Shown: positions 9,019 to 18,190 of the stretch, one piece after another
How positions within the stretch are numbered: the stretch's first letter is position 1
Layout of the letters: every line of letters begins with the position of its first letter
Notes under the pieces: model-generated
Database searches by the model: none
The model's input: the letters and a program-made list of their open reading frames with translations, nothing else
Told to the model about the DNA's origin: nothing
Made by a program: the position numbers and the translations under genes
NCBI RefSeq assembly: GCF_008271465.1
Contig: NZ_VMDU01000001.1
Span: forward strand, 62,001-126,000
Direction of reading: 5' to 3'
Length of the DNA: 64,000 nucleotides
Source: Tabrizicola flagellatus
Lineage (GTDB): Bacteria > Pseudomonadota > Alphaproteobacteria > Rhodobacterales > Rhodobacteraceae

Positions 9019-9834
9019 TCAGGCAGTCTCTTCGGCAAGGGGCCAGTAGAAGTCGGGCGGCAGTCCGGCATCGGCGCGCTTTTCCTCGTTGAACGGGGGT
9101 TTCAGCGCACCGTGGAAGTGCTTGCGGACAAGCGCGTGGAACACCTCCTTGGGGTCCGTGCCCGCCCGACCGCAGAGCCAGTTGAACCATTTCGACCCGT
9201 AGGCGACATGGCCGACCTCCTCGGCATAGATCACCTCGAGCGCGGCCAGCGCCTGCGTCTCGCCATGCTTGCGGAAGACCTCGATCATGCCCGGCGTCAC
9301 GTCGAGGCCGCGCGCCTCCAGCACCATGGGCACCACGGCCAGTCGGGCCTGGAGGTCGCCCGCGGTGTCCTCGGCCGCGCGCCACATGCCGGCATGGGCG
9401 GGCAGGGCGCCGTAATGGCTGCCCATGGTCTCGAGACAGTCGCAGATCAGGTTGAAATGCTTGGCTTCCTCGTCGGCGGCCTTCACCCAGTCGTCGTAGA
9501 AGCCCGGCGGCATCGGATGGTCGGTGAAGCGGGCGATGATGTCCCAGTGCAGATCGACCGCGTTCAGCTCGATATGCGCGACGGCGTGCAGAAGCGCGAT
9601 GCGCCCTTCGCGGGTGCCGGGGCGGCGGCGGGGCACGTCCTTCGGCGCCAGAAGCGCGGGCCGGTCGGGGCGGGCGGGGCGCAGGGGCGGGGTGGCCTGA
9701 CCGATGGGCAGGGGCGTGCCGGCCTCGCGCGCGGCGAACCAACGCGCGGCATGTGCGCGGCCAAGCGCGGTCTTGGCGCGTCCGTCGGCGGTGGTCAGGA
9801 CCTCGACCGCCATCTCTGCCAGGCTTTGCGTCAT
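9019..9834 (-). CDS. DUF455 family ferritin-like protein
   Basis: This 271-aa protein belongs to the DUF455 family, a ferritin-like four-helix fold. Potential metal-binding residues are visible in HAVAHIELNAVDLHWD, ADEEAKHF and YAEEVGHVAYG, which match the E...ExxH pattern of di-iron proteins. No substrate is known for the family. I chose the ATG at 9834 (MTQSLAEMAVEVL), where homology-like sequence begins; an upstream in-frame ATG at 9888 would add 18 residues of unconvincing sequence. The neighbour upstream on the same strand is the bcp peroxiredoxin, with a conspicuous palindrome between them. Confidence 0.85.
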   Translation of the reverse strand: MTQSLAEMAVEVLTTADGRAKTALGRAHAARWFAAREAGTPLPIGQATPPLRPARPDRPALLAPKDVPRRRPGTREGRIALLHAVAHIELNAVDLHWDIIARFTDHPMPPGFYDDWVKAADEEAKHFNLICDCLETMGSHYGALPAHAGMWRAAEDTAGDLQARLAVVPMVLEARGLDVTPGMIEVFRKHGETQALAALEVIYAEEVGHVAYGSKWFNWLCGRAGTDPKEVFHALVRKHFHGALKPPFNEEKRADAGLPPDFYWPLAEETA

Positions 9835-9895
9835 CCCCGCCCTCTGCCCCTTCGGGCCAATCTGACCGAAGCCTTGCGGAAATGGCAACCAAGCT

Positions 9896-9920
9896 CAAGA
9901 ATTTTCGACGAAAATTCCTG
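9896..9920. repeat. 25-bp palindrome, copy 1
   Basis: Arms caagaattttcg and cgaaaattcctg around one central base form a near-perfect inverted repeat just downstream of the bcp stop codon. A nearly identical copy lies at 51221-51245, also just after a stop codon. It is much more AT-rich than its surroundings. Confidence 0.7.
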
Positions 9921-9933
9921 GGCTGCGCCCGGT

Positions 9934-10395
9934 TTACAGCGACTTGGCCGCCGCCAGCACCTCGTCGGCATGGCCCTTGACGCTGACCTTGTTCCAGACC
10001 CGCGCCACTTTCCCATCGCCGTCGATCAGCACGGTCGTCCGCTCGATCCCCATGTAGGTCTTGCCATACATGCTCTTCTCCAGCCAGACACCGTAGTCCT
10101 CGCAGGTGTGGCCCGACTCGTCGGAGGCCAGGATGATCGACAGCCCGTGCTTCTTGCAAAACTTGTCGTGGCTTTTCACGCTGTCCTTCGACACGCCGAT
10201 CACCGTCGTCCCGGCGGCGGTGAACTCGGCCAGGCGGGCGTTGAAGTCCTGGGCTTCCAGTGTGCAGCCCGGCGTGTCGTCCTTGGGGTAGAAGTACAGG
10301 ACCACCTTGCCCGGCCGCAGGGCCGAGAGCGTGACCGTGCCGCCGCCATCGCGGGGAAGGGTGAAATCGGGGGCGGTCTGTCCTGCGGAAATCAT
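9934..10395 (-). CDS. bcp: Thioredoxin-dependent peroxiredoxin, Bcp/PrxQ type
   Basis: This 153-aa protein reduces hydrogen peroxide and organic hydroperoxides through a peroxidatic cysteine. The active site is KDDTPGCTLEAQDF with Cys44. The position five residues later, where many Bcp proteins carry the resolving cysteine, is Gln49, so the enzyme is either 1-Cys or uses one of the later cysteines. The start ATG at 10393-10395 gives MISAGQTAPDFTL, the standard family beginning, with an aaggag site upstream on the minus strand. It is divergent from the YhdP-like gene. Confidence 0.94.
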   Translation of the reverse strand: MISAGQTAPDFTLPRDGGGTVTLSALRPGKVVLYFYPKDDTPGCTLEAQDFNARLAEFTAAGTTVIGVSKDSVKSHDKFCKKHGLSIILASDESGHTCEDYGVWLEKSMYGKTYMGIERTTVLIDGDGKVARVWNKVSVKGHADEVLAAAKSL

Positions 10396-10527
10396 GCGCG
10401 GCTCCTTGCCGAAAAGGGAATGTGACTTCCCATCTAGTTGTCTTCGCGCAAAGATAAAGGCAGCAGAGCAGCAATCAACAAGCCCCGACGCGGGGCGCGC
10501 ACCACGGGCAGCGAGGCGCCAGCTCAG

Positions 10528-13500
10528 ATGGATGACCAGAGGGCGGGAGCGGACGGCGGGACCATGGCCGTTGCCGAGCCCGAGCGCCAGAAACGGGCAG
10601 TCCGGCCCTCCCGTCGCCCGACGCGAGGACGGGGACGGCTGAGTCTGACCCTGATCCTGACCCTGATCCTGATCGCGCTGACGCTGGGCTACCTCACGCT
10701 GGCCCATACCGGCCGCACATTGCAGGTGCCGACCTGGGGCGTGGCCGAGATCGAGGCGCGGCTGAACGAAAACCTCGCCGTTGCGCGCCTGCCGCCGGGG
10801 ACAGCGCTGTCGCTGGGCGGTGTGGAACTGGCGGTGGGGGGCGATTTCTTCCCGCGCTTCCGGTTGCAGGACATCCGCCTGATCGGCGGCAACGGCCGGT
10901 CGCTCCTGACCCTGCCCGAGGCGACGGTGGCCTTCGATCCCGGCGCGCTTCTGTCCGGCAAGGTCCGGCCCAGCCATGTGCGGCTGACCGGTGCCCGGCT
11001 GTCGGTGCGGCGCGACGTGACCGGGGCGATCGACCTGCAACTCGACGATCGCATGCCGGAGGCGGGGGCGCGCGACGCGTCCGAGATTCTGGATGCTGCC
11101 GAGCAGGTGTTCTCCAGCCCGGCGTTATCCTCGTTGCGGGTGATCGAGGTCGAGGGCCTGAGCCTGTCGCTGACCGACGAACGCGCGGGCCGCAGCTGGC
11201 AGGTCGGCGACGGTCGCCTGGTTATCGAGAACGGGCAGGCCACGCTTTCGGCGGAACTCGGGCTCACGCTGCTGGACGGTACCGATCCGGCGCAGGTGGT
11301 GCTGACGCTGGTGTCCGACAAGTCCGCCGAAACCGCGAGGCTGAGCGCCAAGGTCAGCAACATCGCCGCGACCGACCTTGCAGCCATGGCGCCGCCCCTG
11401 GCCTTCCTCGGTTTCGTCGACGCGCCGATCTCGGGCCAGCTCGAGGCGCGGCTTGACGAGGGCGGGCGCTTCGCAGGGCTTTCGGGACGGCTTGGTCTGG
11501 CTTCGGGCAGCCTGTCTCCTGGGCAGGGCGCGCGCCCCGTCGCCTTCGACCGCGCGGCGCTGTCGCTTGGTTACGATCCGGCGACCGCCCGCATCCGGCT
11601 GGACGGGCTGACGGTGGAAAGTGCCTCGCTGAGACTGAAGGCCACCGGGCATGGCGATCTGCTGGGCCCCGGCGGTCAGCGGCTTGCCGCCGGAGCCTTG
11701 CCGGAAAGCATCGAGGCGCAGATTGCCTTCGAGGAGGTCATGGTCGATCCCGAGGGCCTGTTCGAGGCGCCGGTCCGCTTTGGCAAGGGGGCGCTCGACC
11801 TGCGGCTGAAGCTGGATCCGTTCCGCGCCGACATCGGCCAGCTGGCGCTGGTCGAGGGGACCGAGCATCTGCTCCTGTCCGGCTCGGTGTCGGCCGATGC
11901 CGCCGGGTGGATCGGGGCGCTGGACCTGCATCTGAACCGGATCGAGACCGACCGGCTGCTGAAGGTCTGGCCGGTATCGGTCGTGCCCCGGACGCGGGAG
12001 TGGTTCGCCGCGAACGTCGGCCAGGGGCAGCTGACCGATGTCCAGGCCGCGCTGCGGCTGAAGCCGGGCACACAGCCGGTCTTCAACCTCGCCTACGAGT
12101 TCTCCGATACCGATGTCCGCTTCGTCCGCACCCTGCCGCCGATCCTGAACGCAAGCGGCCATGCCCTGCTGGACAACCGCAGCTATGTCATCGCGCTGCA
12201 CCAGGGCCATGTCATCGCGCCAGAAGGCGGGCGGATCGAGGCGGACGGCACAGTGTTCAACATCCCCGACATCACCCAGCGGCCCGCGACGGCAAAGGTC
12301 GATCTGGTGACCTCGGCCAGCCTGACCGCGACGCTGTCGCTTCTGGACCAGGAACCCTTCAGCTTCTTTTCCAAGGCCGGCCAGCCCTTCAACCTGGGCG
12401 ACGGCCGGGCCGAGCTTCGGGCCACGGTCATCATGCCCCTGAAGCCGAAGATCCCCTTCGAGGAGGTCAGCTTCACAGTCGCCGGAAGGATCCGCGACTT
12501 CATCTCTCCCGCCCTGGTGCCGGGACGCATCCTGTCGGCGCCCGAGGTCGAGGTCGCGGTGGATACCGAGGGCCTGAGGCTTTCGGCCGCGGGGCGGCTG
12601 GACCGGATGCCGGTGGACCTGACCTACCTGCAAGGCTTCGGCCCCGAGCAGAAGGGCCGGGCGCGGGTCAACGGCACGGTGATGCTGTCCGACGCGGTCC
12701 TGCGCGATTTCGGGGTGGAACTGCCGGCCGGGTCGGTCCGGGGCGAGGGGCCTGCTGCCATCGACCTGGCGCTGGTCAAGGACCGGCCGCCGGAGCTGAC
12801 GCTGACCTCGAACCTCAGCGGGATCGCGCTGCGGCTGGATGCCCTGGGCTGGTCGAAGGCGGCCGGGACGCGGGCCTCGCTCGACCTCGAGGCGACTCTG
12901 TCGCGGAACCCGGTGGTGGAGCGCATGACGCTGAAGGGCCCCGGGCTGGAAGCGCGGGGCAAGGTCACGACGCGCGACGGCGGCGGGCTGGACAAGGCGG
13001 TGTTCGACAAGGTCGTGGCCGGAGACTGGCTGAACGCGGCCGTCACGCTGACCGGACGCGGCCGCAAATTCGCGCCCGACGTGGCGATCACCGGGGGCAC
13101 GCTGGACCTGCGGCGGATGCCGGAGGGCGGCAGCGGGACCGGAGGACCTGTGCAGGTGCGGCTGGACGCCTTGCGGATCTCGGACGGGATCCGGCTGACC
13201 GGCTTCCGCGGCGAATTCGGATCCAGGGGAGGCCTGAACGGCAGCTTCGTTGCCGGGGTCAACGGCGCAGCCGAAATCCGGGGGATGGTCGGGCCGGTCA
13301 AGGGCGGCACCGCCGTCCGCATCACCTCGGAGAACGCCGGCGCGGTGATGGCGGCGGCGGGGATCTTCGACAAGGGACGCGGCGGGTCGCTGGACCTGTC
13401 GTTGGTCCCGCGCGGGCCGAAGGGCGAATACAACGGCAAGGCCACCTTCGAGCGTCTGCGCGTGCAGGGCGCCCCGGCGCTGGCCGAACTCCTCTCGGCG

Positions 13501-13902
13501 ATCTCGGTCGTGGGGCTTCTGGAACAGATGAACGGGTCGGGCCTCGCGTTCAACAATGGGGAGGTGACCTTCGTGATGACGCCGGCGGGCGTGGAGATCA
13601 CGCAAGGCTCGGCCGTCGGCGCCTCGCTTGGCATTTCCTTCGCCGGGCTCTATCTCAGCGGCTCGGGCCGGATCGACCTTCAGGGCGTGATCTCGCCGAT
13701 CTATCTGGTCAACGGGGTGGGACAGATCCTGACACGGCGCGGCGAGGGGCTTTTCGGCTTCAACTACCGGCTGACCGGCACGGCCGAGGCGCCGAACGTC
13801 TCGGTCAACCCATTGTCGGTGCTGACGCCGGGCATGTTCCGCGAAATCTTCCGCCAGCGCCCGCCGAAGTTGCCCGCTGCCGAGGGGGGCTCGGGCGGAT
13901 GA
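10528..13902 (+). CDS. YhdP/AsmA-like (DUF3971) envelope protein
   Basis: This very large protein of about 1124 aa has one N-terminal membrane anchor ([19 protein letters not shown]) and a long beta-rich periplasmic part. This is the layout of the YhdP branch of AsmA-like proteins, thought to bridge inner and outer membranes and to carry phospholipids. The C-terminal region with [13 protein letters not shown] and [23 protein letters not shown] is typical of the family. The start is uncertain: ATG at 10528 is used, ATG at 10564 is equally possible, and upstream TTG codons also exist. It overlaps queA by four bases (ATGA), so the two are coupled. Confidence 0.85.
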   Translation: MDDQRAGADGGTMAVAEPERQKRAVRPSRRPTRGRGRLSLTLILTLILIALTLGYLTLAHTGRTLQVPTWGVAEIEARLNENLAVARLPPGTALSLGGVELAVGGDFFPRFRLQDIRLIGGNGRSLLTLPEATVAFDPGALLSGKVRPSHVRLTGARLSVRRDVTGAIDLQLDDRMPEAGARDASEILDAAEQVFSSPALSSLRVIEVEGLSLSLTDERAGRSWQVGDGRLVIENGQATLSAELGLTLLDGTDPAQVVLTLVSDKSAETARLSAKVSNIAATDLAAMAPPLAFLGFVDAPISGQLEARLDEGGRFAGLSGRLGLASGSLSPGQGARPVAFDRAALSLGYDPATARIRLDGLTVESASLRLKATGHGDLLGPGGQRLAAGALPESIEAQIAFEEVMVDPEGLFEAPVRFGKGALDLRLKLDPFRADIGQLALVEGTEHLLLSGSVSADAAGWIGALDLHLNRIETDRLLKVWPVSVVPRTREWFAANVGQGQLTDVQAALRLKPGTQPVFNLAYEFSDTDVRFVRTLPPILNASGHALLDNRSYVIALHQGHVIAPEGGRIEADGTVFNIPDITQRPATAKVDLVTSASLTATLSLLDQEPFSFFSKAGQPFNLGDGRAELRATVIMPLKPKIPFEEVSFTVAGRIRDFISPALVPGRILSAPEVEVAVDTEGLRLSAAGRLDRMPVDLTYLQGFGPEQKGRARVNGTVMLSDAVLRDFGVELPAGSVRGEGPAAIDLALVKDRPPELTLTSNLSGIALRLDALGWSKAAGTRASLDLEATLSRNPVVERMTLKGPGLEARGKVTTRDGGGLDKAVFDKVVAGDWLNAAVTLTGRGRKFAPDVAITGGTLDLRRMPEGGSGTGGPVQVRLDALRISDGIRLTGFRGEFGSRGGLNGSFVAGVNGAAEIRGMVGPVKGGTAVRITSENAGAVMAAAGIFDKGRGGSLDLSLVPRGPKGEYNGKATFERLRVQGAPALAELLSAISVVGLLEQMNGSGLAFNNGEVTFVMTPAGVEITQGSAVGASLGISFAGLYLSGSGRIDLQGVISPIYLVNGVGQILTRRGEGLFGFNYRLTGTAEAPNVSVNPLSVLTPGMFREIFRQRPPKLPAAEGGSGG

Positions 13903-14948
13903 AGCTTTCCGATTTCGACTTCGACCTGCCCGAGCGGCTGATCGCCACCCGGCCGGCCCGGCCCCGAACCCATGCGCGGCTTCTGCTGGCCGAGGGGGAC
14001 GGGATCGCCGACCGGCATGTCTTCGACCTGGTGGACATCCTGCGCCCCGGCGACCGGCTGGTGCTGAACAACACCAAGGTCCTGCCCGCGCGCCTCTTCG
14101 GCACCCGCCAGCGCGGCGAGGCGGTGGCCAAGGTCGAGGTGACGCTGCTGGAGCCCCGCGCCGGGGGCGGCTGGCGGGCCTTGGCCAAGCCCCTGCGCAA
14201 GGTGCAACCGGGCGAGACGATCCGTTTTTCCGACCGTCTCTCGGCCAGGGTCGCGGAGAAGTCGGAAACCGACCTGACCCTTTCTTTCGACCTGACCGGC
14301 GAGGATTTCGACACAGCCCTTGCCGAAGCCGGGGTGATGCCCCTGCCGCCCTACATCGCGGCCAAGCGCGCGGCCGACGACCAGGACCGCACCGATTACC
14401 AGACGGTCTTTGCCCGCCACGCGGGCGCCGTGGCGGCACCCACAGCCTCGCTCCACTTCGACGAGAATCTCCTGCGGAGGCTGGCCGACAAGGGGGTGGA
14501 GTTCACCGAGGTCACGCTGCATGTCGGCGCGGGCACCTTCCTGCCGGTGAAGGTCGAGGACGTGACCACCCACCGGATGCATGCCGAATGGGGCCGGGTC
14601 TCGGCGGCGGCGGCGGCCGAGATCAACACGACGAAACGCGCGGGCGGGCGGGTGATCCCGGTCGGCACCACCGCGCTGCGCCTGATCGAAAGCTCGGCGG
14701 ATGCCTCGGGCACGGTCCAGCCCTTCGAGGCCGAGACCGACATCTTCATCTATCCCGGCTACCGTTTCCGCGTCACCGACGCGCTGATGACCAACTTCCA
14801 CCTGCCGAAATCGACGCTGATGATGCTGGTGGCGGCCCTGATGGGTCACGACCGCATCCGCCGCATCTACGACCACGCGATCCGGGAGGGCTACCGCTTC
14901 TTCTCCTACGGCGACAGTTCGCTCCTGATCCCCGAGGGGACGACATGA
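13899..14948 (+). CDS. queA: S-adenosylmethionine:tRNA ribosyltransferase-isomerase
   Basis: QueA transfers and isomerises the ribosyl group of S-adenosylmethionine onto 7-aminomethyl-7-deazaguanine in tRNA, the penultimate step of queuosine synthesis. The start [16 protein letters not shown] is diagnostic. Further conserved blocks are [38 protein letters not shown] and [14 protein letters not shown]. The length of 349 aa is normal. The start overlaps the previous stop and the end overlaps the next start, both as ATGA, so three genes form one translational unit. Confidence 0.97.
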   Translation: MKLSDFDFDLPERLIATRPARPRTHARLLLAEGDGIADRHVFDLVDILRPGDRLVLNNTKVLPARLFGTRQRGEAVAKVEVTLLEPRAGGGWRALAKPLRKVQPGETIRFSDRLSARVAEKSETDLTLSFDLTGEDFDTALAEAGVMPLPPYIAAKRAADDQDRTDYQTVFARHAGAVAAPTASLHFDENLLRRLADKGVEFTEVTLHVGAGTFLPVKVEDVTTHRMHAEWGRVSAAAAAEINTTKRAGGRVIPVGTTALRLIESSADASGTVQPFEAETDIFIYPGYRFRVTDALMTNFHLPKSTLMMLVAALMGHDRIRRIYDHAIREGYRFFSYGDSSLLIPEGTT

Positions 14949-15295
14949 GCTACTTCGCGCTGAAGGCCATCCTGTCCGGCATCCTGATCGCGGCCATCTC
15001 CGAGATCGCGCGGCGCAGTCCGGGCTTTGCGGCGCTGGTCGCCTCGCTGCCGCTGGTGTCGATTCTGGGCATGATCTGGCTCTGGCGGGATACCGGCGAC
15101 GGGACCCGGATCGCCAGCCATGCCGAAGCGACCTTCTGGTATGTGCTGCCCTCGCTGCCGATGTTCCTGATCCTGCCCTGGCTGATGCGTCAGGGCCTCG
15201 GGTTCTGGCTGGCGCTCGGCATCGGCTGTGCCGTTACCGTCGGGCTGTACTTTCTGCTGCTGTGGCTTGCGCCGCGCCTCGGCCTGCCGATCTGA
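14945..15295 (+). CDS. DUF3147 family small membrane protein
   Basis: This 116-aa protein has four hydrophobic helices with little else. The sequence [20 protein letters not shown] and the [14 protein letters not shown] stretch fit the DUF3147 family, whose function is unknown. It starts within the queA stop (ATGA). Confidence 0.8.
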   Translation: MSYFALKAILSGILIAAISEIARRSPGFAALVASLPLVSILGMIWLWRDTGDGTRIASHAEATFWYVLPSLPMFLILPWLMRQGLGFWLALGIGCAVTVGLYFLLLWLAPRLGLPI

Positions 15296-15307
15296 GCCAC
15301 TCCGGGC

Positions 15308-16042
15308 TCAGCCCGACTGCCGAAGGAAGCCCAGCCAGCTGCCGTCGTCGCGCCCCCGCGGCGCCAGACCCAGCCTGTCGCGGTCGCAGGGGGTGAAGCC
15401 GCAGGCCTGGAGCAGGCGGATCGAGGCGCGGTTCTCGGGATGGACCCGCGCCGTGATCCGGCGGATGTCCGGCCGGCGGGCCGCCAGCCGGTCAAGGAAG
15501 CGCGCAACCATCTGCCGCCCCAGCCCCTTGCCGCGCGCGGGCGCCCCCAGCCAGTAGCTCAACTCCCCCGTGCCGGGATCTGCCCCGTATTCCAGCCGCA
15601 CCTGACCGACCGGCTGACCGGCCAGCGTCGCCACGCGCACCTTGTGGTGCGTGCCTTCGGTGGACAGCGCGATCAGCGCGCGGCAGGTGTCGTCGTCCAG
15701 CTGCCGTGGCCGGTCCTCGAGCATCCAGGTCCAGAGCGAGGGGTCCGACAGCAGCGCGCGATAGGCGGGCAGGTCGTCCTCGACCCAGACCCGCAGCGTG
15801 AGGCTCTCGGGCTGGGGATGCACCGGCCAGCCCGGCATCTGCTTGAACAGCGGCAGCCGGCCCACATGCCAGGACAGCGGCGGTCCCGTCTCTCCGTCCT
15901 CGGCCGCGCCAAGGGCGACCCAGCCCTGTTGCAGCGGGCAATAGGCGAGGTCCAGGCCCGCCGCCCGCGCCGTGGCCAGCTCAGGCCCCGTCAGTACGCC
16001 ATCGAAACGCTTTCTGGAGGTGAGATCGTCCGGTCGCGCCAT
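15308..16042 (-). CDS. GNAT family N-acetyltransferase
   Basis: This 244-aa protein carries an acetyl-CoA-dependent acetyltransferase domain in its C-terminal two thirds. The acetyl-CoA loop is seen as LGAPARGKGLGRQMV, and VHPENRASIRLLQACGF is the usual end of the fold. The pattern resembles RimJ/RimL-type transferases, but no substrate can be assigned. The first 75 residues (RFDGVLTGPELATARAAGLDLAYCPLQQGWVALG is the flavour, given here in part) have no match I recognise. The ATG at 16042 is preceded by ggagaa at good spacing. The gene is convergent with the queA unit. Confidence 0.8.
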   Translation of the reverse strand: MARPDDLTSRKRFDGVLTGPELATARAAGLDLAYCPLQQGWVALGAAEDGETGPPLSWHVGRLPLFKQMPGWPVHPQPESLTLRVWVEDDLPAYRALLSDPSLWTWMLEDRPRQLDDDTCRALIALSTEGTHHKVRVATLAGQPVGQVRLEYGADPGTGELSYWLGAPARGKGLGRQMVARFLDRLAARRPDIRRITARVHPENRASIRLLQACGFTPCDRDRLGLAPRGRDDGSWLGFLRQSG

Positions 16043-16218
16043 GGCGGTTCTCCTGCGGCTGGAATCGATGGGTTGCGTAGCAGATGGGGTCTTGGCGCCG
16101 GGATTCAACCGGCTGTACCCGAAACAATCCTGCCGGAGCGGTTCGGGGGCGGCTTGCCATGCGGGCGAAGTTCGGGCAGGCAGAAGGCGGCGGGCAGTCC
16201 GCGGGGGCGCAAGGGGCG

Positions 16219-17469
16219 ATGCTGAAGGTTCTGAGCCATTCCTGGCCGCTCTTGATGGGGGTGATGCTCCTGATGGTCGGCAATGGCGTGCAGGGCACGC
16301 TGCTGGGAATCCGCGGCAACCTGGAAGGTTTCACCACCTATCAGCTGTCCTATGTGATGGCGGCCTATTTCCTGGGCTTCCTCTTCGGCTCCTGGGCCGC
16401 GCCACAGCTGATCCGGCGGGTGGGGCATGTGCGGGTCTTTGCCGCGCTCGGCTCGCTGATTTCGGCCGTGCTGGTGATCTACCCGGTCTATCCCGACTGG
16501 ATGGCCTGGACGGCGCTGCGCGTGCTGGCGGGGTTCTGCTTTTCGGGCATCTACATCACCGCCGAAAGCTGGATCAACAACACCGCCTCGAACGAGACGC
16601 GGGGCCAGGCGCTGTCGGCCTACATGATCGTGCAGATGATCGGCATCATCGCCAGCCAGGTGATCCTGAACCTGCCCGACCCGAGCGGGTTCACCCTTTT
16701 CATCCTGCCCTCGGTCCTGGTCTCGCTGGCCTTCCTGCCGATCCTGCTGGCCCCCACGCCGGCCCCTGCCTTCGACGGATCGCGGCGGGTGTCCTTCGCA
16801 CGGCTCTTCCGCATCTCTCCCCTGGGCTGCGTCGGCATGCTGCTGACGGGGGGCATCTTCTCGGCCATGTTCGGGATGGCCGCGGTCTGGGGCGCGCAGC
16901 AGGGGCTGACGGTCGGGCAGATCTCGGTCTTTGTCGGCGCGATCTATGTGGGCGGGCTGGTGCTGCAATATCCCGTCGGCTGGGCCTCGGACCGGATGGA
17001 CCGCCGCACGCTGATCATGGGCCTGTCGGCGGTGGCGGCGCTGGCCATGGCGCTGGCGGCCTTCGTGGCCTTGCCCTTTCCGGCGCTGGTCGCGGTCGGC
17101 ATGGTGCTGGGCGGGATCACCAACCCGGTCTATGCGTTGCTGATCGCCTATACCAACGACTTCCTCCCGCGCGAGCAGATGGCTGGAGCCTCGGCCGGGC
17201 TGATCTTCCTCAACGGCTTCGGCGCGATCTTCGGCCCCACCGCCACCGGCTGGATGATGGAGGAGGTCGGCCCCTCGGGCTTCTTCCTGTTCATCGGGCT
17301 GCTCTACGTCGCGCTTGCCGCCTACGCGCTCTACCGCATGACCCGCCGCGCCGCGCCGACCGTCACCGGCGCCTTCCGCAGCGTCTCGCCGGGCGCCTCG
17401 CCACTGGCGGTCGAGGCGGTGCTGGAGGAAGCCGTCAAGGACGAACCGCCCGCCGACAAGGCCGCCTGA
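16219..17469 (+). CDS. MFS transporter (YcaD-like)
   Basis: This 416-aa protein has twelve predicted membrane helices. Features are the loop between TM2 and TM3 (GSWAAPQLIRRVGHVRVF), the SGIYITAESWINN stretch and the central loop GWASDRMDRRTLIMG. The ESWINN motif is typical of the YcaD branch, whose substrate is unknown. The ATG at 16219 is preceded by aggggcg and leads directly into the first helix; upstream in-frame ATGs at 16084 and 16159 would add arginine-rich sequence without membrane character. It runs in the direction of the DUF924 gene 60 bp downstream. Confidence 0.85.
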   Translation: MLKVLSHSWPLLMGVMLLMVGNGVQGTLLGIRGNLEGFTTYQLSYVMAAYFLGFLFGSWAAPQLIRRVGHVRVFAALGSLISAVLVIYPVYPDWMAWTALRVLAGFCFSGIYITAESWINNTASNETRGQALSAYMIVQMIGIIASQVILNLPDPSGFTLFILPSVLVSLAFLPILLAPTPAPAFDGSRRVSFARLFRISPLGCVGMLLTGGIFSAMFGMAAVWGAQQGLTVGQISVFVGAIYVGGLVLQYPVGWASDRMDRRTLIMGLSAVAALAMALAAFVALPFPALVAVGMVLGGITNPVYALLIAYTNDFLPREQMAGASAGLIFLNGFGAIFGPTATGWMMEEVGPSGFFLFIGLLYVALAAYALYRMTRRAAPTVTGAFRSVSPGASPLAVEAVLEEAVKDEPPADKAA

Positions 17470-17529
17470 CATCTGCGGTTGCGCCGCCGCGCTTTCCCTG
17501 CAAGTCTTTGCCGGGAAAGGGGGGCTGCC

Positions 17530-18114
17530 ATGTCCGATCCGGTCGAGCTTCTGGACTTCTGGCTGCACGAGATCGGCCCCGAGGGCTGGTATGCCGGGGG
17601 CGACGAGATCGACGGCCTCTGCCGCGCCCGCTTTGCCGATCTGTGGCAGGCGGCCCGTGACGGCGGGCTGGAGCACTGGGCCGAGGGCACGGTCGGCACG
17701 CTCGCCTACCTGATCCTGACCGACCAGATCCCGCGCAACATCCATCGCGGCACGGCGCTGGCCTTTGCGACCGACCCGCAGGCCCGCGCCGCCGCGCGCA
17801 AGGCGCTGCAGGCCGGCTGGGACCTTGGCGCCCCGGAACCCGAACGGCAGTTCTTCTACATGCCCTTCGAGCATTCCGAAGATGCCGAGGACCAGGCCCT
17901 GTCGGTGCGGCTTCTGTCCGAACGCGTTGCCTCGGACCCCGAGATGGCGCTGCATGCCCGCGCGCACCAGGAGGTTATCGCCCGCTTCGGTCGCTTTCCC
18001 ACCCGCAATGCCGCGCTGGGACGGATCAGCAGCCCGGAAGAGCAGAAATATCTCGACGAGGGCGGCTACATGGCCGTTGTAAATCGGCTGAAAAGCCATG
18101 CGCCCGATGCATAG
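17530..18114 (+). CDS. DUF924 family protein
   Basis: This 194-aa soluble protein belongs to DUF924, an all-helical family of unknown function with a tetratricopeptide-like fold. Diagnostic stretches are LDFWLHEIGPEGWYAGG, LTDQIPRNIHRGT and FYMPFEHSEDAEDQ. The ATG at 17530 follows a gggaaagggggg stretch that can serve as ribosome site. No catalytic residues are established for the family. Confidence 0.85.
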   Translation: MSDPVELLDFWLHEIGPEGWYAGGDEIDGLCRARFADLWQAARDGGLEHWAEGTVGTLAYLILTDQIPRNIHRGTALAFATDPQARAAARKALQAGWDLGAPEPERQFFYMPFEHSEDAEDQALSVRLLSERVASDPEMALHARAHQEVIARFGRFPTRNAALGRISSPEEQKYLDEGGYMAVVNRLKSHAPDA

Positions 18115-18133
18115 GGCCACGGCAACCCCAGCG

Positions 18134-18169
18134 TTGCTTGGAGTTTCCGGATAGTTTAATGGCAAACTA
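18134..18169 (+). promoter_or_regulatory. Candidate lpdA promoter with overlapping inverted repeat
   Basis: TTGCTT (18134-18139) and TAATGG (18157-18162) are spaced by 17 bp, 28 bp before the lpdA ATG. The -10 lies inside the inverted repeat tagtttaatggcaaacta (18152-18169, 6-bp arms), which could be an operator. Confidence 0.4.
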
Positions 18170-18190
18170 CTTTTTCTGGAGGAGGGAAAG

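Noticed and set aside
11125-14439. An 1104-codon minus-strand frame over the YhdP-like gene and queA
   Set aside because: It is antisense to two good genes and shows only low-complexity Arg/Gln/Gly sequence.
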